From the NCBI RefSeq assembly GCF_000151665.1, contig NW_013171817.1:1-64000 (forward strand): 64,000 nucleotides of DNA, in the 5' to 3' direction. How positions within the stretch are numbered: the first letter of the stretch is position 1; each line of letters starts with the position of its first letter. This stretch comes from Blastocystis hominis (Eukaryota > Sar > Bigyra > Opalinata > Blastocystidae). Made by a program: the position numbers and the translations under genes. Positions 63,161 to 64,000 of the stretch are shown in pieces. Under the pieces are notes generated by a model. That model had not been told where the DNA came from. It did no database searches and saw nothing but the letters and a program-made list of their open reading frames with translations.

Positions 63161-63395
63161 TAGACCAACTAACATCCACTGAACACTATAGTTTAGATCT
63201 TGTTGATGTTCCTCATGCACCGTTGTTAATAAAAAACACGATGATTCAACTCATTTACCCCACTCTTTCCTTCATTTCATTCAATATTTCGTCAACCAGC
63301 ATTCTTCCAATCCGCTTCCTGCGACGCCATCAAGATTCTCCACTCATCATCACCCATTGTGTATTATCTCAAACATCCCTTCTATTTGCTCATAA

Positions 63396-64000
63396 TCAAT
63401 TATATTTGGATAAAAAATGAATCAATATATTGCGAAGAATCGCAGGCAAATCTTGCACTCCTTGCTTGATTCCAAACTCGCACAATATCTTCTTCTCGCG
63501 ATAGAACTCCAACACCGGCTTCGTTCTCTCCTCGAAAATGTCGTATCTCGCTTCGATGATTTTTGGATTGTCGTCCGAACGAACGACTAAAGGGACATTG
63601 CAATCATCGCACAGGTTCTCGTTCTGCGGCAGAATCGCAGGCAGATGAACGCTTCCTTCGCTGATTTCACTTAAAATATACGAACGGTTGCATTTGGGAC
63701 AGACTCTAGCATGAACATGCGGAATGAAGCCTACCGCCGGTTCATGAGCTTTTTTACAACTAGATGCTTCGGAAGAGTGAAAACCATCGCGAGATCGACA
63801 GGAGAAAACTAGGAAAGAACCAAGGAAAGCATGTACTTCTTCGAGAGCCTCTGCTTGCTTAATCGTGCGGGGAAACCCGTCCATAATCAAACCCGAGCGA
63901 TACTGTGGCTGTTTAAGGACCTCTATGATCTTTGGAATCATCACGTCATCCGGTATTAATTCTCCACGCAGAACGTACTTCTACCTATCAGGAAAGACGA
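63396..64000 (-). CDS. Adenylate kinase with zinc-type LID, 5' part outside window
   Basis: The gene runs off the right edge. Exons read LRGELIPDDVMIPKI, GLIMDGFPRTIKQAEALEE, then across a 28-nt intron VDLAMVFTLPKHLVVKKLMN, and across a 29-nt intron RVCPKCNRSY. The LID domain has CPKC and CDDC pairs, so it probably binds zinc. Then DDNPKIIEARYDIFEERTKP (NMP/core arginines) and VLEFYREKKIL complete the fold, ending HFLSKYN at TGA 63,396. It balances AMP, ADP and ATP. The P-loop lies upstream of the window. The extra insertion in the LID (EISEGSVHLPAILPQNENL) is typical of the long form. Confidence 0.92.

Overview
The window holds two kinds of DNA. Positions 1 to about 17,917 are most of a Polinton/Maverick-type virus-like element. 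From there to the end is the chromosome of a protist. The host looks like Blastocystis or a close opalozoan stramenopile. Its genes are cut by very short GT-AG introns, mostly 28-36 nt. At least eight host genes have TGTTTGTT just past the stop codon, and one of them (the YqhD-like reductase) has no encoded stop before that motif. Those are recognised Blastocystis traits; the species call is inference.

Element (left end lies outside the window). In order: an unknown gene running off the left edge; two structural proteins with repeated domains (221-3289, minus); a GGA-repeat, possibly pVI-like virion protein; an adenain-like cysteine protease; the FtsK/HerA packaging ATPase; a small minor protein; the probable major capsid protein; a broken fibre-like gene; small unknown genes; a broken retrovirus-type integrase; and an intact 1,489-residue protein-primed family B DNA polymerase. 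The right end is a set of degenerate GCGC-rich repeats that stop inside a host surface-adhesin gene. The replication and particle-forming core is open, but the integrase and fibre genes carry frameshifts and stops, so the copy looks immobilised. The element has its own signals: TAAATG at most start codons, TTTTCACTTTGG or TTTTTACTTTGT after stops, and a family of small palindromic double hairpins, some inserted inside coding regions.

Host, left to right: the 3' part of a membrane adhesin (to 19,871); a 6.9 kb AT-rich microsatellite desert; two multi-exon genes for MORN-repeat/leucine-rich-repeat proteins, one of them with membrane segments (26,792-29,886 and 32,843-34,375), flanking poorly resolved spliced coding DNA; a secreted, membrane-anchored subtilisin-like protease; a sphingomyelin-synthase-family enzyme; a coiled-coil protein; an SMN homologue; a SARAF homologue; an NFX1-type zinc-finger protein; a third MORN/LRR gene; a RING protein; a mucin-like membrane protein; an XPG/Rad2 nuclease; an acidic RRM protein; mitochondrial phosphatidylserine decarboxylase; a YqhD-like alcohol dehydrogenase; an Hsp70; a SERCA-type calcium ATPase; a decayed fourth MORN/LRR copy; and an adenylate kinase running off the right edge.

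Host genes between 37.9 and 61.7 kb are packed extremely tightly, with spacers of 1-100 nt. The AT-rich repeat DNA lies beside the element and around the MORN/LRR family. SERCA and SARAF both belong to ER calcium handling; PSD and the SMS-family enzyme to membrane lipids; SMN, RRM and XPG to RNA and DNA processing. All calls come from reading translations by eye; intron borders were chosen by frame and family fit.
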